From NCBI RefSeq assembly GCF_921293875.1, contig NZ_CAKLDI010000001.1, forward strand, positions 558,001 to 622,000: a stretch of 64,000 nt of DNA, in the 5' to 3' direction. Source of the DNA: Vibrio stylophorae (lineage in GTDB: Bacteria > Pseudomonadota > Gammaproteobacteria > Enterobacterales > Vibrionaceae). Shown piece by piece: positions 32,456 through 40,950 of the stretch. A program made the position numbers and the translations under genes. Each line of letters starts with the position of its first letter. Position 1 is the stretch's first letter. Under the pieces are notes generated by a model. That model had not been told where the DNA came from and did no database searches. It was given only the letters and a program-made list of their open reading frames with translations.

Positions 32456-33364
32456 TTGTCTCGTCTAATTTCGTTGTCTCTCGCTGTGCTGATGTATCTC
32501 AGTTTGACGGGATGTAGTGCCTTAACAAACAGTAGTGATACTTACTGGCAAGCGCCGCCTATGGCGATTCCACTTCAGCCCACACTTGAGCTAGAAGCGC
32601 AGCTCGTGCGTATTGATCAAATCTTAGCGAAACCAGATCTAAACGATGATATTCGCGCTCAGCTCTATTTTCGCCGTGGCTTGGTTTATGACAACCTTGG
32701 CCTACGTGATATCGCCCGGGTTGACTACGAAGCCTCTTTAAATTTGATGCCAGCACAGCCAGAAGTGTACAACCAGCTTGGGGTTTATTTTACCCAAAGT
32801 GGCGAGTATGACATGGCCTATCAGGCCTTTAGTTCTGCTTTAGAGTTGGATCAAAGCCATGATTTTGCGCTACGTAATCGCGGTATCGCATTTTATTACG
32901 GCAAGCGTTATCAGCTCGCTGAAAAAGATTTACTGAGCCATTATGAGAATAACCCAAACGATCCTTATCGAATTTTGTGGCTCTATCTGAATGAAATGGA
33001 AAGCCAACCAGAGCAGGCAAAAGCCAACTTAGAGTCGCGTTATCAGGCCGCGAAAAAAGAGGGCTGGGGTTGGTATATGGTGGAAATTTACCGACAAAAA
33101 CAGAGTGATGATGCGATTATCAAAGGTTTAATTAGCACCGCACCAGATAACCGCGCGCTTGCTGAACGACTCTGTGAAGCCTATTTTTACTTAGGTAAAC
33201 GCTATCTCCATGAAGGCAAAACGCAGGCGGCATTTGATCTATTTAAGCTTGCCATGGCCGCTAATGTGCAAGATTTTGTCGAGCATCGCTATGCGCTCTT
33301 AGAGCTGGAAGGGATTTTGCAAACGCAAATGAACCAAGCAAACGCCCATGAGACTGCGAAGTAA
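32456..33364 (+). CDS. nlpI: lipoprotein NlpI
   Basis: 302 residues. Signal peptide ending in the lipobox LTGC places it as a lipoprotein; TPR repeats follow (RAQLYFRRGLVYDNLG, EVYNQLGVYFTQSGEYDMAY, FALRNRGIAFYYGKRY). In E. coli NlpI is an outer-membrane adaptor for peptidoglycan hydrolases and the protease Prc. I chose the TTG at 32456 with GGAG six to seven bases upstream; the in-frame TTG at 32444 overlaps that site. Usual position downstream of pnp. Confidence 0.92.
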   Translation: MSRLISLSLAVLMYLSLTGCSALTNSSDTYWQAPPMAIPLQPTLELEAQLVRIDQILAKPDLNDDIRAQLYFRRGLVYDNLGLRDIARVDYEASLNLMPAQPEVYNQLGVYFTQSGEYDMAYQAFSSALELDQSHDFALRNRGIAFYYGKRYQLAEKDLLSHYENNPNDPYRILWLYLNEMESQPEQAKANLESRYQAAKKEGWGWYMVEIYRQKQSDDAIIKGLISTAPDNRALAERLCEAYFYLGKRYLHEGKTQAAFDLFKLAMAANVQDFVEHRYALLELEGILQTQMNQANAHETAK

Positions 33365-33394
33365 AAGGTAGCAGCAAAAAATATAGGAGAGGTC

Positions 33395-34201
33395 ATGCGA
33401 GCAAATACGGTCAAAGGGGCATTGATTGCTGCAGGTTGTAGTGCTTTGCTGGCTTGTAGTGCCTCTCCAACCGGCCGTAATCAGCTATTGATGTTTTCTT
33501 CACAAGAGATGTCCGCACTGGGTGTGCAATCTTTTGAGCAGATCAAGCAGCAAGAAAATATAGAGCGCGATCCAAAAGTGAACGCTTACGTTCAGTGTGT
33601 GGCCAATGCAATCACACCTTATGTGCCAAGGGACGGCTCATTTCAGCAGTGGGAGGTGGTTGTATTTGATAGCCCACAAGTCAATGCCTTTGCACTGCCT
33701 GGCGGAAAAATCGGTGTTTATACTGGTCTTTTGAATGTCGCTAGGACTCAAGATCAACTTGCTGCCGTTATTGGTCATGAGATTGCGCATGTGGTCGCGC
33801 AGCATAGTAATGAACGTCTTTCTCGCTCGCAATTGGCCAATGCAGGATTACAAATCACCAGTATTGCTGTGGCGGGCAGCGACTATAGCCAATACCATGA
33901 TTTGACTATGCAAGCACTTGGCTTAGGTGTGCAGGTCGGTGTCTTACTGCCCTATGGACGAGAGCAAGAGAGCGAAGCCGACGTGGTTGGCCTCGACTAT
34001 ATGGCGCAAGCTGGATTTGACCCAAGCCAAAGTATCGCGCTGTGGCAGAATATGGCTAAAGCCTCGCAAGGTCAGCAGCCCCCCGAGCTACTTTCAACAC
34101 ATCCCTCATACAGTCATCGCATTCGCGATCTGAAAGCCACACAGGCTCGACTTCCGCAATACAATAAAAAAGCGCCCGATTGCGAGCGCTTTTTGAAGTG
34201 A
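33395..34201 (+). CDS. loiP: M48-family metalloprotease lipoprotein (LoiP/YggG-like)
   Basis: 268 residues. Signal peptide with lipobox ending LLAC, then an M48 domain with the zinc-binding HExxH motif as HEIAH and the downstream ESEADVVGLDYMAQAGFDP glutamate motif. Related to E. coli LoiP, an outer-membrane protease of misfolded proteins. It lies 30 bases after nlpI, so the two may be co-transcribed. A terminator hairpin is embedded in the last ~35 bases of its own coding sequence. Confidence 0.88.
   Translation: MRANTVKGALIAAGCSALLACSASPTGRNQLLMFSSQEMSALGVQSFEQIKQQENIERDPKVNAYVQCVANAITPYVPRDGSFQQWEVVVFDSPQVNAFALPGGKIGVYTGLLNVARTQDQLAAVIGHEIAHVVAQHSNERLSRSQLANAGLQITSIAVAGSDYSQYHDLTMQALGLGVQVGVLLPYGREQESEADVVGLDYMAQAGFDPSQSIALWQNMAKASQGQQPPELLSTHPSYSHRIRDLKATQARLPQYNKKAPDCERFLK
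34165..34194. terminator. terminator inside the 3' end of loiP
   Basis: AAAAAGCGC / GCGCTTTTT with an A run on the left and T run on the right. It can serve both loiP and the convergent pilin gene. Confidence 0.75.
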
Positions 34202-34222
34202 TCTTATCTTAGATAGTTTGCA

Positions 34223-34648
34223 TTACCAGCAGTGGTCACCACCCGTTGCAGTGCCTAAGCCTCCTGCGTTGTAGGTGAGTGTGCCGCATTCGTCATCCGC
34301 TTGAATACTAGTTGGGGTGGCGACAATATAGAAAATTTCACCTCCAGTCGCTTTACTTGGGCGGTGTATGGCAAAACTATAGCGTTCAAAACTAATATTG
34401 CAGTCAGCACAAGTTGTTGATGAAACATCTGTTACTGTTCCTGCTGCTACTGGATAGCTGCGATTCTTAGTGAATTCATAATCCATATAAAGTTGTAGTT
34501 TAACTAAAGAGCCTTGTGCTTCATTCCTATAACTTTTCAAAACACTTTTTTGATAATTCGGATATGCGATCGCACCTAATATTCCAATAATAGCGACGAC
34601 AACTACAAGCTCTAGTAGGGTAAATCCTTTTATGCAATTTCGTTTCAT
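34223..34648 (-). CDS. pilE: type IV pilin-like protein (PilE-type minor pilin)
   Basis: 141 residues. The class III signal KG/FTLLELVVVVAIIGILGAIAYP is clear: prepilin peptidase would cut after the glycine and leave an N-terminal phenylalanine with E5. The C-terminal half has two cysteine pairs (CADC, and C...C framing the D-region near the end). Resembles PilE-type minor pilins that prime pilus assembly. Transcribed opposite to the other pilin genes. The ATG at 34648 is preferred; two GTG codons lie just upstream. Confidence 0.85.
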   Translation of the reverse strand: MKRNCIKGFTLLELVVVVAIIGILGAIAYPNYQKSVLKSYRNEAQGSLVKLQLYMDYEFTKNRSYPVAAGTVTDVSSTTCADCNISFERYSFAIHRPSKATGGEIFYIVATPTSIQADDECGTLTYNAGGLGTATGGDHCW

Positions 34649-34775
34649 TTGTTTCACCACTCTTTGAGTCTACTCGTGAATCCATCTTTCAACTAAGACT
34701 GTCATTGTCAAGCAGTGATATTCTATTAGCAATACTCGTTTTTTGTCTCAATAGAATTACATCGGAAACTGCGCT

Positions 34776-35297
34776 ATGGCTCGAATGGCTCGAATATCCA
34801 AAGGTTTTACTTTGATTGAATTGATTATTGCAATCGCTGTACTTGCAGTACTGGTTGCCGCGGCTGCTCCGAGTTTTAAAGGACAGATAGAAGCAAGGCG
34901 ACTACTCAAGGTCGCTGATGAGTTACAGTGGACTATGACACAAGCAAAATCTTTTGCGGTGATGCAGAATAAGCTTGCGTATGTTCACATTTTAGGTGGT
35001 GGTGGTGATTGGTGTGTTGTTGTTGGCGCATGGGATGATCCACCTAAAAGTTGTGATAATTCAGCTATCAGTAGTTGGCCTTTTTTCACATCATCAAAGA
35101 AAAATAAACGAATTCAATTTTCTTACACTGGAAATGATTTGATATCTGTTGATCCGGTGCGTGGCTCTTTTAATCAAGGGGGAAGCTTAAAAGTTTTCAC
35201 CGGTGATACATCAACTGTATCAGTTAGTTATTTGCAAAATGGTCGCGTAAGAAAATGTGCCGTAGGAGGAAAAGCATATGGTTTGCCAAGCTGTTAG
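34776..35297 (+). CDS. fimT: GspH/FimT-type minor pseudopilin
   Basis: 173 residues. Prepilin leader with KG/FTLIELIIAIAVLAVLVAAAAPSF, then the GspH/FimT beta-domain with ADELQWTMTQAKSFAVMQN. Probably an initiating minor pilin of the type IV pilus. Its 3' end overlaps pilW by 20 bases. The sequence is clearly more AT-rich than the flanking core genes. An alternative ATG three codons in is possible. Confidence 0.85.
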   Translation: MARMARISKGFTLIELIIAIAVLAVLVAAAAPSFKGQIEARRLLKVADELQWTMTQAKSFAVMQNKLAYVHILGGGGDWCVVVGAWDDPPKSCDNSAISSWPFFTSSKKNKRIQFSYTGNDLISVDPVRGSFNQGGSLKVFTGDTSTVSVSYLQNGRVRKCAVGGKAYGLPSC

Positions 35298-35940
35298 TAA
35301 ATTTTCATTTCAAAAAGGCTCACTGGGTTTTTCATTGGTTGAATTATTGATAGCGATGACTCTAGGGTTAATTGTTATTGGTATTGTTGGAACGGTTTAT
35401 ACATCAGGAATGAAGAACTCTACGGTCGCAATGAAACGTATGGCACTTTATCAAAGCCTAAATGATGCTATCTCTATTATGGCTTTGGAAATAGGTCGCG
35501 CAGGCCATAGTGAATCTACTGGAGAGACCTCAAAGTTAAATGGTGCGACAACATCAGTTACAGTCCATCCTGCTGCCAGTGTACCTGTAAGTAGTGATTG
35601 TATTGATTATATCTATCGTCGAAAAATCCCAGGTGGTGCATTAAGTGATCAAAATGGTGCTTTTTTTATTGATGAAAGTCATGGCGTCCAAAGTTTATTT
35701 TGGGTGAAAAATTCAAACCCAGGCGTTGCGACAATGGCACTTTGTAATTCCAAATATACACCGCCATTAACAGATCCTGATGTGGTTGAAATTACTCATT
35801 TTAAATTAGAGCAGAAAAAAGTAACACAGGGTGAGCAAGTGTCAAATTATATAATTGTTCATTTGGAAGGTCGTTTACGACATGATCATGCGATGAAAAC
35901 AACCATTCAGCGTGAAATTAAAGTTAGAAACTGGGATTAA
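35278..35940 (+). CDS. pilW: type IV pilus minor pilin PilW
   Basis: 220 residues. Prepilin motif LG/FSLVELLIAMTLGLIVIGIV, then a region typical of PilW (LNDAISIMALEIGRAGH). Encoded between fimT and the pilX-like gene with overlap to fimT, indicating a co-translated minor pilin operon. Confidence 0.82.
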   Translation: MVCQAVSKFSFQKGSLGFSLVELLIAMTLGLIVIGIVGTVYTSGMKNSTVAMKRMALYQSLNDAISIMALEIGRAGHSESTGETSKLNGATTSVTVHPAASVPVSSDCIDYIYRRKIPGGALSDQNGAFFIDESHGVQSLFWVKNSNPGVATMALCNSKYTPPLTDPDVVEITHFKLEQKKVTQGEQVSNYIIVHLEGRLRHDHAMKTTIQREIKVRNWD

Positions 35941-35944
35941 TATT

Positions 35945-37222
35945 ATGAATAGACAATCAGGAATGGCAACTTTATTGGTTTCTTCGATGTTGCTTGTTGT
36001 TGCCCTTTTACTAACTATGGCCTTTTCTACTTCATCTATGCATCAGATGAAGCGTGCTCAAAATGAAATAACTCGCGCGCAACAAAAATGGTTTGCTGAG
36101 GGGGGGTTAGAGTGCGCATTGAGTGTTTCATATCAAGATGAAACAACTTTTAATTATGACAATATTGCATATGATGATTGCACTAAAAATAGCGTTATCG
36201 ATAATTCAATTTTGTCAGTAAGCGCGAAACGTATAACGAGTACGAAACATGAGCTACGCTCATCAATTGTTGATGGTGTTAAACTGCATCGGCAATATCA
36301 AAAGAGTAGTATTGCTGGGTTATCTGCAATTGAAGCTGCGTCTGATTTACATATATATGGGACAATTGAAATATCTCCTGCAACTCTTGAGGATACGCGA
36401 ACAGTAGACGATACATACTCATGCTCTAGTATTAAATTTAAAACAAAATTATACTCATCAAACATCAATACAATCATGCCAACAAATCCTTTTGAGGGTT
36501 TTTCGGCAACATGGCCTTCAACCTGTAAACCTGATTATAAAACAGTTACAGGCCCAACTTATTTAGTGGCACCTCCTGTAGGAGGTATTTTTACACCACC
36601 AACTAGTGTGAAGAAAGATATATCATTTGAGCCGGGTTTAAACCCATTTTATCGTCGATTTGAAAGAGACCGCAGTGATTGGAAGGCGGTTAGTCAGGAT
36701 AAGCGCGAATTTGATATTATATTGAATAATCCTGGTGCTAATTGCGATGCGCAAATTGCAAATGCGTTACCAAGTAAACCTCGCATATGGATCAATGGTG
36801 ATTGTGATTTAGGCTCTGCGACACATTCACAGACAAAGCTGCAAGACACTAGTACTCCGAAGTTAATTGTGATTGCTAATGGAATTTTTCATACAAGTGC
36901 AGCTTTTTCGATGTATGGTACGTTGTATCACTTCTTCGAAAATCCAGTACCAGCAGATCCAGCTCGCACAGCTCAATGGTATAGTATTCCGGGGACTCAA
37001 TTAACTTGGAGTGTATTTCCTGAATTGACAGGAGCAGATCATCATCGAGTCGTTTATTATACATCTGGCTCTTTTTTCCCTACGGGTGGGTATGTCATGG
37101 ATGCTCCAGAAGGTGTTGCATTAATTAAAGCATCCACAAAATTAATGTTTGACTTTGCAGCATTGGCACCACCATCTTATAGAACAAGCTGGGTAAAAGG
37201 AAGTTGGAGGGATTATGATTAA
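35945..37222 (+). CDS. pilX: enlarged PilX-like minor pilin
   Basis: 425 residues. The N-terminus RQSGMATLLVSSMLLVVALLLTMAFS is a PilX-type hydrophobic helix; the glutamate usual at position 5 is absent, as often in PilX/GspK-like tip pilins. Most PilX proteins are under about 250 residues, so the ~250-residue C-terminal extension is unusual; I recognise no domain in it. No pilY1 is present nearby, and the extension could carry a tip function (inference). Start chosen at ATG 35945. Overlaps pilV by eight bases. Confidence 0.7.
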   Translation: MNRQSGMATLLVSSMLLVVALLLTMAFSTSSMHQMKRAQNEITRAQQKWFAEGGLECALSVSYQDETTFNYDNIAYDDCTKNSVIDNSILSVSAKRITSTKHELRSSIVDGVKLHRQYQKSSIAGLSAIEAASDLHIYGTIEISPATLEDTRTVDDTYSCSSIKFKTKLYSSNINTIMPTNPFEGFSATWPSTCKPDYKTVTGPTYLVAPPVGGIFTPPTSVKKDISFEPGLNPFYRRFERDRSDWKAVSQDKREFDIILNNPGANCDAQIANALPSKPRIWINGDCDLGSATHSQTKLQDTSTPKLIVIANGIFHTSAAFSMYGTLYHFFENPVPADPARTAQWYSIPGTQLTWSVFPELTGADHHRVVYYTSGSFFPTGGYVMDAPEGVALIKASTKLMFDFAALAPPSYRTSWVKGSWRDYD

Positions 37223-37643
37223 TTTTAAAGTGCGTGGTTTTGGTTTAATTGAAGTTCTCATTGCTTTAGCTTTAGTTATGGTTGGGGTGGTTGGATTGGT
37301 TAAAATACAAGCATACCTGGGTCAAAAAAATGAATATGCCTATGGTGCAATGATTGCATTGCAACAAGCTGAAAATAAATTTGAATTTTTTAAGTCTCAT
37401 AATCCTAGTGTGGGAAGTTATTTTACATATGATGACATCGTAACTGGATCGGAAGTTAGTACTGTTAATGATATTGACTATCATATGTCTTGGGTTGTTA
37501 CGGACTCAATCCCTGAGCTCGGAGCCTTAACTCCGACATTTTCTTTAAAAGAAATTCTACTTACAGTGACATGGCAAGACCAATATAACATAGAGCAGAG
37601 TTTACAATTGCAGACTGCTATTTCTAGGTACAGCAAATATTGA
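37215..37643 (+). CDS. pilV: type IV pilus minor pilin PilV
   Basis: 142 residues. Prepilin motif RG/FGLIEVLIALALVMVGVVGLVKIQA, typical of PilV, then a short beta-rich domain. Last gene of the fimT-pilW-pilX-pilV run and translationally coupled to pilX. A terminator follows, and the IS element begins 39 bases after the stop. Confidence 0.85.
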   Translation: MINFKVRGFGLIEVLIALALVMVGVVGLVKIQAYLGQKNEYAYGAMIALQQAENKFEFFKSHNPSVGSYFTYDDIVTGSEVSTVNDIDYHMSWVVTDSIPELGALTPTFSLKEILLTVTWQDQYNIEQSLQLQTAISRYSKY

Positions 37644-37647
37644 TTTT

Positions 37648-37676
37648 AAAAGCCACGGATAGCGTGGCTTTATTTT
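37648..37676 (+). terminator. terminator of the minor pilin operon
   Basis: AAAGCCACG/CGTGGCTTT around GATAG, followed by ATTTT. Confidence 0.75.
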
Positions 37677-37682
37677 CTATCA

Positions 37683-37707
37683 TGACCCGTCCTAAATAAG
37701 GTTGACA
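37683..37707 (+). repeat. left inverted repeat of the IS
   Basis: Starts TGACCCGTCC and ends GGTTGACA; matches the complement of the right end at most positions, with CGTCCT and GGTTGACA fully shared. Confidence 0.88.
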
Positions 37708-37735
37708 CTTTCTGACCATCAAATTGAAGAGTGTT

Positions 37736-38131
37736 ATGAAATCAACCCACAAGCGAACACAAAGAGATTACTCCCTCGCCTTTAAACTGGCTGTTGTCGA
37801 CCAAGTAGAAAAAGGCGAGCTAAGCTACACACAAGCGCAAGAGCGCTATGGCATCCAAGGTCGAAGTACGGTTTTAGTTTGGCTTCGCAAGCATGGCCGT
37901 CTAGATTGGAATCAAGGAACACCTCATATTCCAACAGGAGAGACTATGCCAACCACACTGACTCCCGAGCAAAAAATCAAAGCACTTGAGCGTGAGCTTG
38001 AAGAGATGCAGCTTAAGGCTGATTTCTTTGAGGCGGTGATTAAGGTGATGGATCGTGACTTTGGAGTTCGTCTGTCAAAAAAGCGCAAGGCCGAGTTATT
38101 AAGGAAAAAACGCTCGCAAAGCTTACAGTAA
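37736..38131 (+). CDS. IS3-family transposase OrfA
   Basis: 131 residues. Helix-turn-helix DNA-binding subunit (YSLAFKLAVVDQVEKGELSYTQAQERYGI, then STVLVWLRKHG) followed by a leucine-zipper-like coil (KIKALERELEEMQLKADFFEAVI). Translated alone it represses transposition; translated through the slippery site it becomes the N-terminus of the OrfAB transposase. ATG at 37736 is chosen over a TTG at 37724. Confidence 0.88.
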   Translation: MKSTHKRTQRDYSLAFKLAVVDQVEKGELSYTQAQERYGIQGRSTVLVWLRKHGRLDWNQGTPHIPTGETMPTTLTPEQKIKALERELEEMQLKADFFEAVIKVMDRDFGVRLSKKRKAELLRKKRSQSLQ

Positions 38132-38934
38132 CCAAAGCCTGCCGGTTTATTGGGATTACCAGACAAGCCTTCTATAAGCGTTGTAATCAAGCGCGTCTTC
38201 GCCATCAGCATGAATGGTGTATCCTTGAATTTGTTCAATTTAAGCGAATCAACCAGCCCAGAATAGGGACTCGAAAGCTTCAGTTTCTACTTTCCAAATG
38301 CCACTTACTAATTGGTAGAGACCGTTTGTTTTCACTACTGAAACAACATCGATTACTGGTGCCCAACCGACGCGCCTATCATCGAACGACGTACAGTCGA
38401 CATCACTTCTATTGCCATCAAAACTATCTCAAAGCAGGATTTAAACCCAATCAACCTGAGCAGTTGTGGGTGGCAGATATTACCTATCTTCCCACGCATA
38501 ATGGTGAAGCCTACCTAAGCCTTATTACTGATGCTTACTCTCGAAAGATTGTGGGTTATCACGTGGACGATAACTTAAAGACCCAATCAGTAAAGCAAGC
38601 CTTCATCAAGGCACTGAAGAGTAAACGAAGAAGCACAGCGCTGATTCATCATTCAGACCGAGGCATTCAATACTGCTCTCGAGAGTATCAAGCACTGCAT
38701 CAAAAACATGGCATTACATGTTCAATGACAGATGGCTATGACTGCTATCAAAACGCATTGGCAGAAAGAGTGAATGGGATTTTAAAGCAGGAGTATTTGC
38801 TAATAACACCAAGGGATTTGCAGGAAGCCAGAAGAATGGTGGCTGAATCTGTGACTTTGTATAACGAACAGCGGCCTCATACGGCACTGAAATACAAAAC
38901 ACCCGATGAAGTACATCGGGCGTTTTATACTTAA
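38083..38934 (+). CDS. IS3-family transposase OrfB (reached by -1 frameshift)
   Basis: This frame is open from 38059 and is one base behind orfA. I give the start at the base reread after slippage on the heptamer 38077-38083, so 283 codons are added to orfA. The rve integrase core shows the DDE triad: D in WVADITYL, D in HHSDRGIQY and E in ALAERVNG, with the usual HTALKYKTPDEVH C-terminus. The first ATG in frame is only at 38326, after the N-terminal HTH_21-like region, supporting production by frameshift rather than independent initiation. Confidence 0.88.
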   Translation, partial: AQGRVIKEKTLAKLTVTKACRFIGITRQAFYKRCNQARLRHQHEWCILEFVQFKRINQPRIGTRKLQFLLSKCHLLIGRDRLFSLLKQHRLLVPNRRAYHRTTYSRHHFYCHQNYLKAGFKPNQPEQLWVADITYLPTHNGEAYLSLITDAYSRKIVGYHVDDNLKTQSVKQAFIKALKSKRRSTALIHHSDRGIQYCSREYQALHQKHGITCSMTDGYDCYQNALAERVNGILKQEYLLITPRDLQEARRMVAESVTLYNEQRPHTALKYKTPDEVHRAFYT

Positions 38935-38938
38935 AATC

Positions 38939-38963
38939 TGTCAACCTATATCAGGACGAGACA
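38939..38963 (-). repeat. right inverted repeat of the IS
   Basis: Begins TGTCAACC and ends AGGACGAGACA on the plus strand; complement of the left end with a few mismatches. Followed by the TCA duplication. Confidence 0.88.
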
Positions 38964-39000
38964 TCATTCATTTCATCACTGAATAAAAAAGATGCTGGTT

Positions 39001-39771
39001 CTATTCATTATCTTTCTTAGTTGCTTGTAACTGATTGCCATCATTTGAACTAGCAGCCTCGGCTTGTATCGTCGCAGATGTATCAGATTGTGGCGCTGAT
39101 TCATTGTCTGAAGTGCTGTTCTGCGTTTCATCAATCGGGGTTAACTTGCGTTTCTTACGATGCTTCAGTGGTGCTGGGCGCATATGGAAAGGGGAGCGAA
39201 GCCAGCGTTTTTGCGAATAGAAGGTCACCGCTAAAACAATACCGATGATAATGGCAAAGACCAGCATCACTCGAAGGCTATCGATATGGGTTTGCAGCTT
39301 ATTTTGTGCAGGTGCGACTAATTTACCTTGTTCAAGGGTAATGCGTACAAAACCAACACGCTCATTTTGATGTTTAATTTCTGAAACCCATTGCTTGCGC
39401 CCCATAGACGCCACACCAAGGGGCGTGGCAAGGCCGGTCAGCTCGGTTACGGATTTTGCTTCGCTTGATTGTGCCAGCGGTACGCCACTTAAATCATATA
39501 CAGCCGCATCATAGATATAGGGGCTTTTGCTGAGCTGATTGAGCAGCACTTGTAGCTGCTCAGGATCATCATTGACCACAGATTGCGCAACACTATCAGC
39601 GGCTTGCTGAACCAGTACTTGGGATAAAAGCTCAGTCTGACGATCAATCTGAGTCATATTTTGCTGGTTTAGACGATGGGTGCTGGCCATCATCATCGAG
39701 ATGCCGGCAAGGCTTAAGGCTAAAACGATATATTGCATCGCTTGCTGCCATTTGATTTGAACACTGCGCAT
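39001..39771 (-). CDS. ytjB: YtjB/SMP-family membrane protein
   Basis: 256 residues. An N-terminal membrane helix (about 12-30), a periplasmic region of ~130 residues, a second helix (VMLVFAIIIGIVLAVTFYS, about 168-186) and a polar Ser/Glu/Thr-rich cytoplasmic tail. It belongs to the small SMP family that lies divergent to serB in enterobacteria and vibrios; a precise function is not established to my knowledge. The IS element sits 37 bases beyond its stop. Confidence 0.8.
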   Translation of the reverse strand: MRSVQIKWQQAMQYIVLALSLAGISMMMASTHRLNQQNMTQIDRQTELLSQVLVQQAADSVAQSVVNDDPEQLQVLLNQLSKSPYIYDAAVYDLSGVPLAQSSEAKSVTELTGLATPLGVASMGRKQWVSEIKHQNERVGFVRITLEQGKLVAPAQNKLQTHIDSLRVMLVFAIIIGIVLAVTFYSQKRWLRSPFHMRPAPLKHRKKRKLTPIDETQNSTSDNESAPQSDTSATIQAEAASSNDGNQLQATKKDNE

Positions 39772-39787
39772 GCTGGTTTCCGCTGTT

Positions 39788-39815
39788 TTGCTCCCCTATG
39801 GAGCTGTGATATAAC
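39788..39815 (+). promoter_or_regulatory. possible serB promoter
   Basis: TTGCTC, a 16-base spacer and TATAAC, about 80 bases before serB, in the ytjB-serB divergent gap. Confidence 0.4.
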
Positions 39816-39893
39816 TATGGCCCCATAGTGCGGGTTGTCGGTAAAAAAAGCAACAACACGCAACTCTCTCTAAAAATCAAAGGAATAGATGCA

Positions 39894-40880
39894 ATGGATG
39901 CAACCAATTTATTGTCTATCGGCAAGGATATTAGCCTCACCAAGCGACTTACGTCTCACTTTGTTCAAACGCAAGGTCGTTCAATGGCGCAGGCGTGGTT
40001 GCTCTTTGGAAACTACCTTGATGGCGATATTTTAGAAAATCTTGCGCAGGTGGCGCAGCAGCCGCTGGGTGTGATTGCCTGCTGGAAGGTCGGTCACTAT
40101 GAAGTCGCACTGATCGCTGATGGTTATTCTGCTGCGGTAGTGGAAGCCGCTGATCTTTTGGGTTTAGATTGCGCCGATAGTCTTGCTTTAAATGATCTGC
40201 CGACATTGAAATCGCCTGGTCTTATCGTGATGGATATGGACTCGACGGCGATTCAAATCGAGTGCATCGATGAAATTGCAGCAGCCTTTGGGGTGGGTGA
40301 AAAAGTGGCCGCAGTGACTGAGCGTGCCATGCAGGGCGAACTGGATTTCAAAGCCAGTTTGCATGAGCGTGTCGGCACTTTAAATGGTTGCGATGCCAGT
40401 GTGCTCGCGACCATTCGTGACAATATTCCCATGATGCCTGAGCTGCGTGAGATGGTGAACACGCTTAAAGCCTATGACTGGAAAGTGGCCATTGCTTCTG
40501 GCGGTTTTACCTTCTTTTCTGATTATCTGAAAGAAACGCTTGGTTTGGATGCAGCTTATTCCAATAGCTTGGAAATTGTGGACGGTAAGCTAACTGGAAA
40601 AGTGCTCGGTGATGTCGTTGATGCGCAGGCTAAAGCGGATATTCTTTGTCAATTATCGCAGCAGTTTGAGATTGATATGAGTAACACCATGGCGATTGGT
40701 GATGGCGCTAATGATCTGACGATGATTGCTGCATCAGGACTTGGAGTGGCCTTTCATGCAAAACCGAAAGTCGTGGCACAAGCGCCCGTTGCACTGCGTC
40801 ATGCGCAACTTGGCGGGGTGATCTGTCTGCTTTCTGCATCTTTGCTGATGCAGCAGATTAGCTGGCAGTCGCAGCCTTAA
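39894..40880 (+). CDS. serB: phosphoserine phosphatase
   Basis: 328 residues. HAD-family phosphatase with the nucleophile motif DMDSTAIQIECIDEIA (DxDST), motif II IASGGFTFF and motif III GDGANDLTMI; an N-terminal ACT-like extension precedes it. Last step of serine synthesis. I start at ATG 39894 with AAGGA upstream; the frame extends 22 codons further without a comparable site. Convergent with the PilZ gene through a shared terminator. Confidence 0.95.
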   Translation: MDATNLLSIGKDISLTKRLTSHFVQTQGRSMAQAWLLFGNYLDGDILENLAQVAQQPLGVIACWKVGHYEVALIADGYSAAVVEAADLLGLDCADSLALNDLPTLKSPGLIVMDMDSTAIQIECIDEIAAAFGVGEKVAAVTERAMQGELDFKASLHERVGTLNGCDASVLATIRDNIPMMPELREMVNTLKAYDWKVAIASGGFTFFSDYLKETLGLDAAYSNSLEIVDGKLTGKVLGDVVDAQAKADILCQLSQQFEIDMSNTMAIGDGANDLTMIAASGLGVAFHAKPKVVAQAPVALRHAQLGGVICLLSASLLMQQISWQSQP

Positions 40881-40900
40881 ATATCGCGTTCATTGAAGAT

Positions 40901-40927
40901 AAAAAAGCCGCATAAAGCGGCTTTTTT
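40901..40927. terminator. bidirectional terminator serB / PilZ gene
   Basis: AAAAAAGCCGC/GCGGCTTTTTT around ATAAA. Confidence 0.88.
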
Positions 40928-40950
40928 GTTGGTTTGGTCACAAGCGCTGA

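Larger units (their letters stand above)
37683..38963 (+). mobile_element. IS3-family insertion sequence, complete
   Basis: 1281 bp from terminal TG to terminal CA. The ends are imperfect inverted repeats of 25 bp, and the flanks carry a 3-bp target duplication TCA (37680-37682 and 38964-38966). Inside are orfA and orfB in the 0/-1 arrangement with a canonical A-AAA-AAG slippery heptamer at 38077-38083. It sits between the pilV terminator and ytjB and breaks no visible gene. Intact ends and frames suggest recent arrival. Confidence 0.93.

Noticed and set aside
38105-38110. A6 run as the IS3 frameshift site
   Set aside because: In the orfA frame it reads AAA AAA after AGG, so the -1 pairing is poor; the upstream A-AAA-AAG at 38077-38083 is in the correct phase and orfB is already open there.
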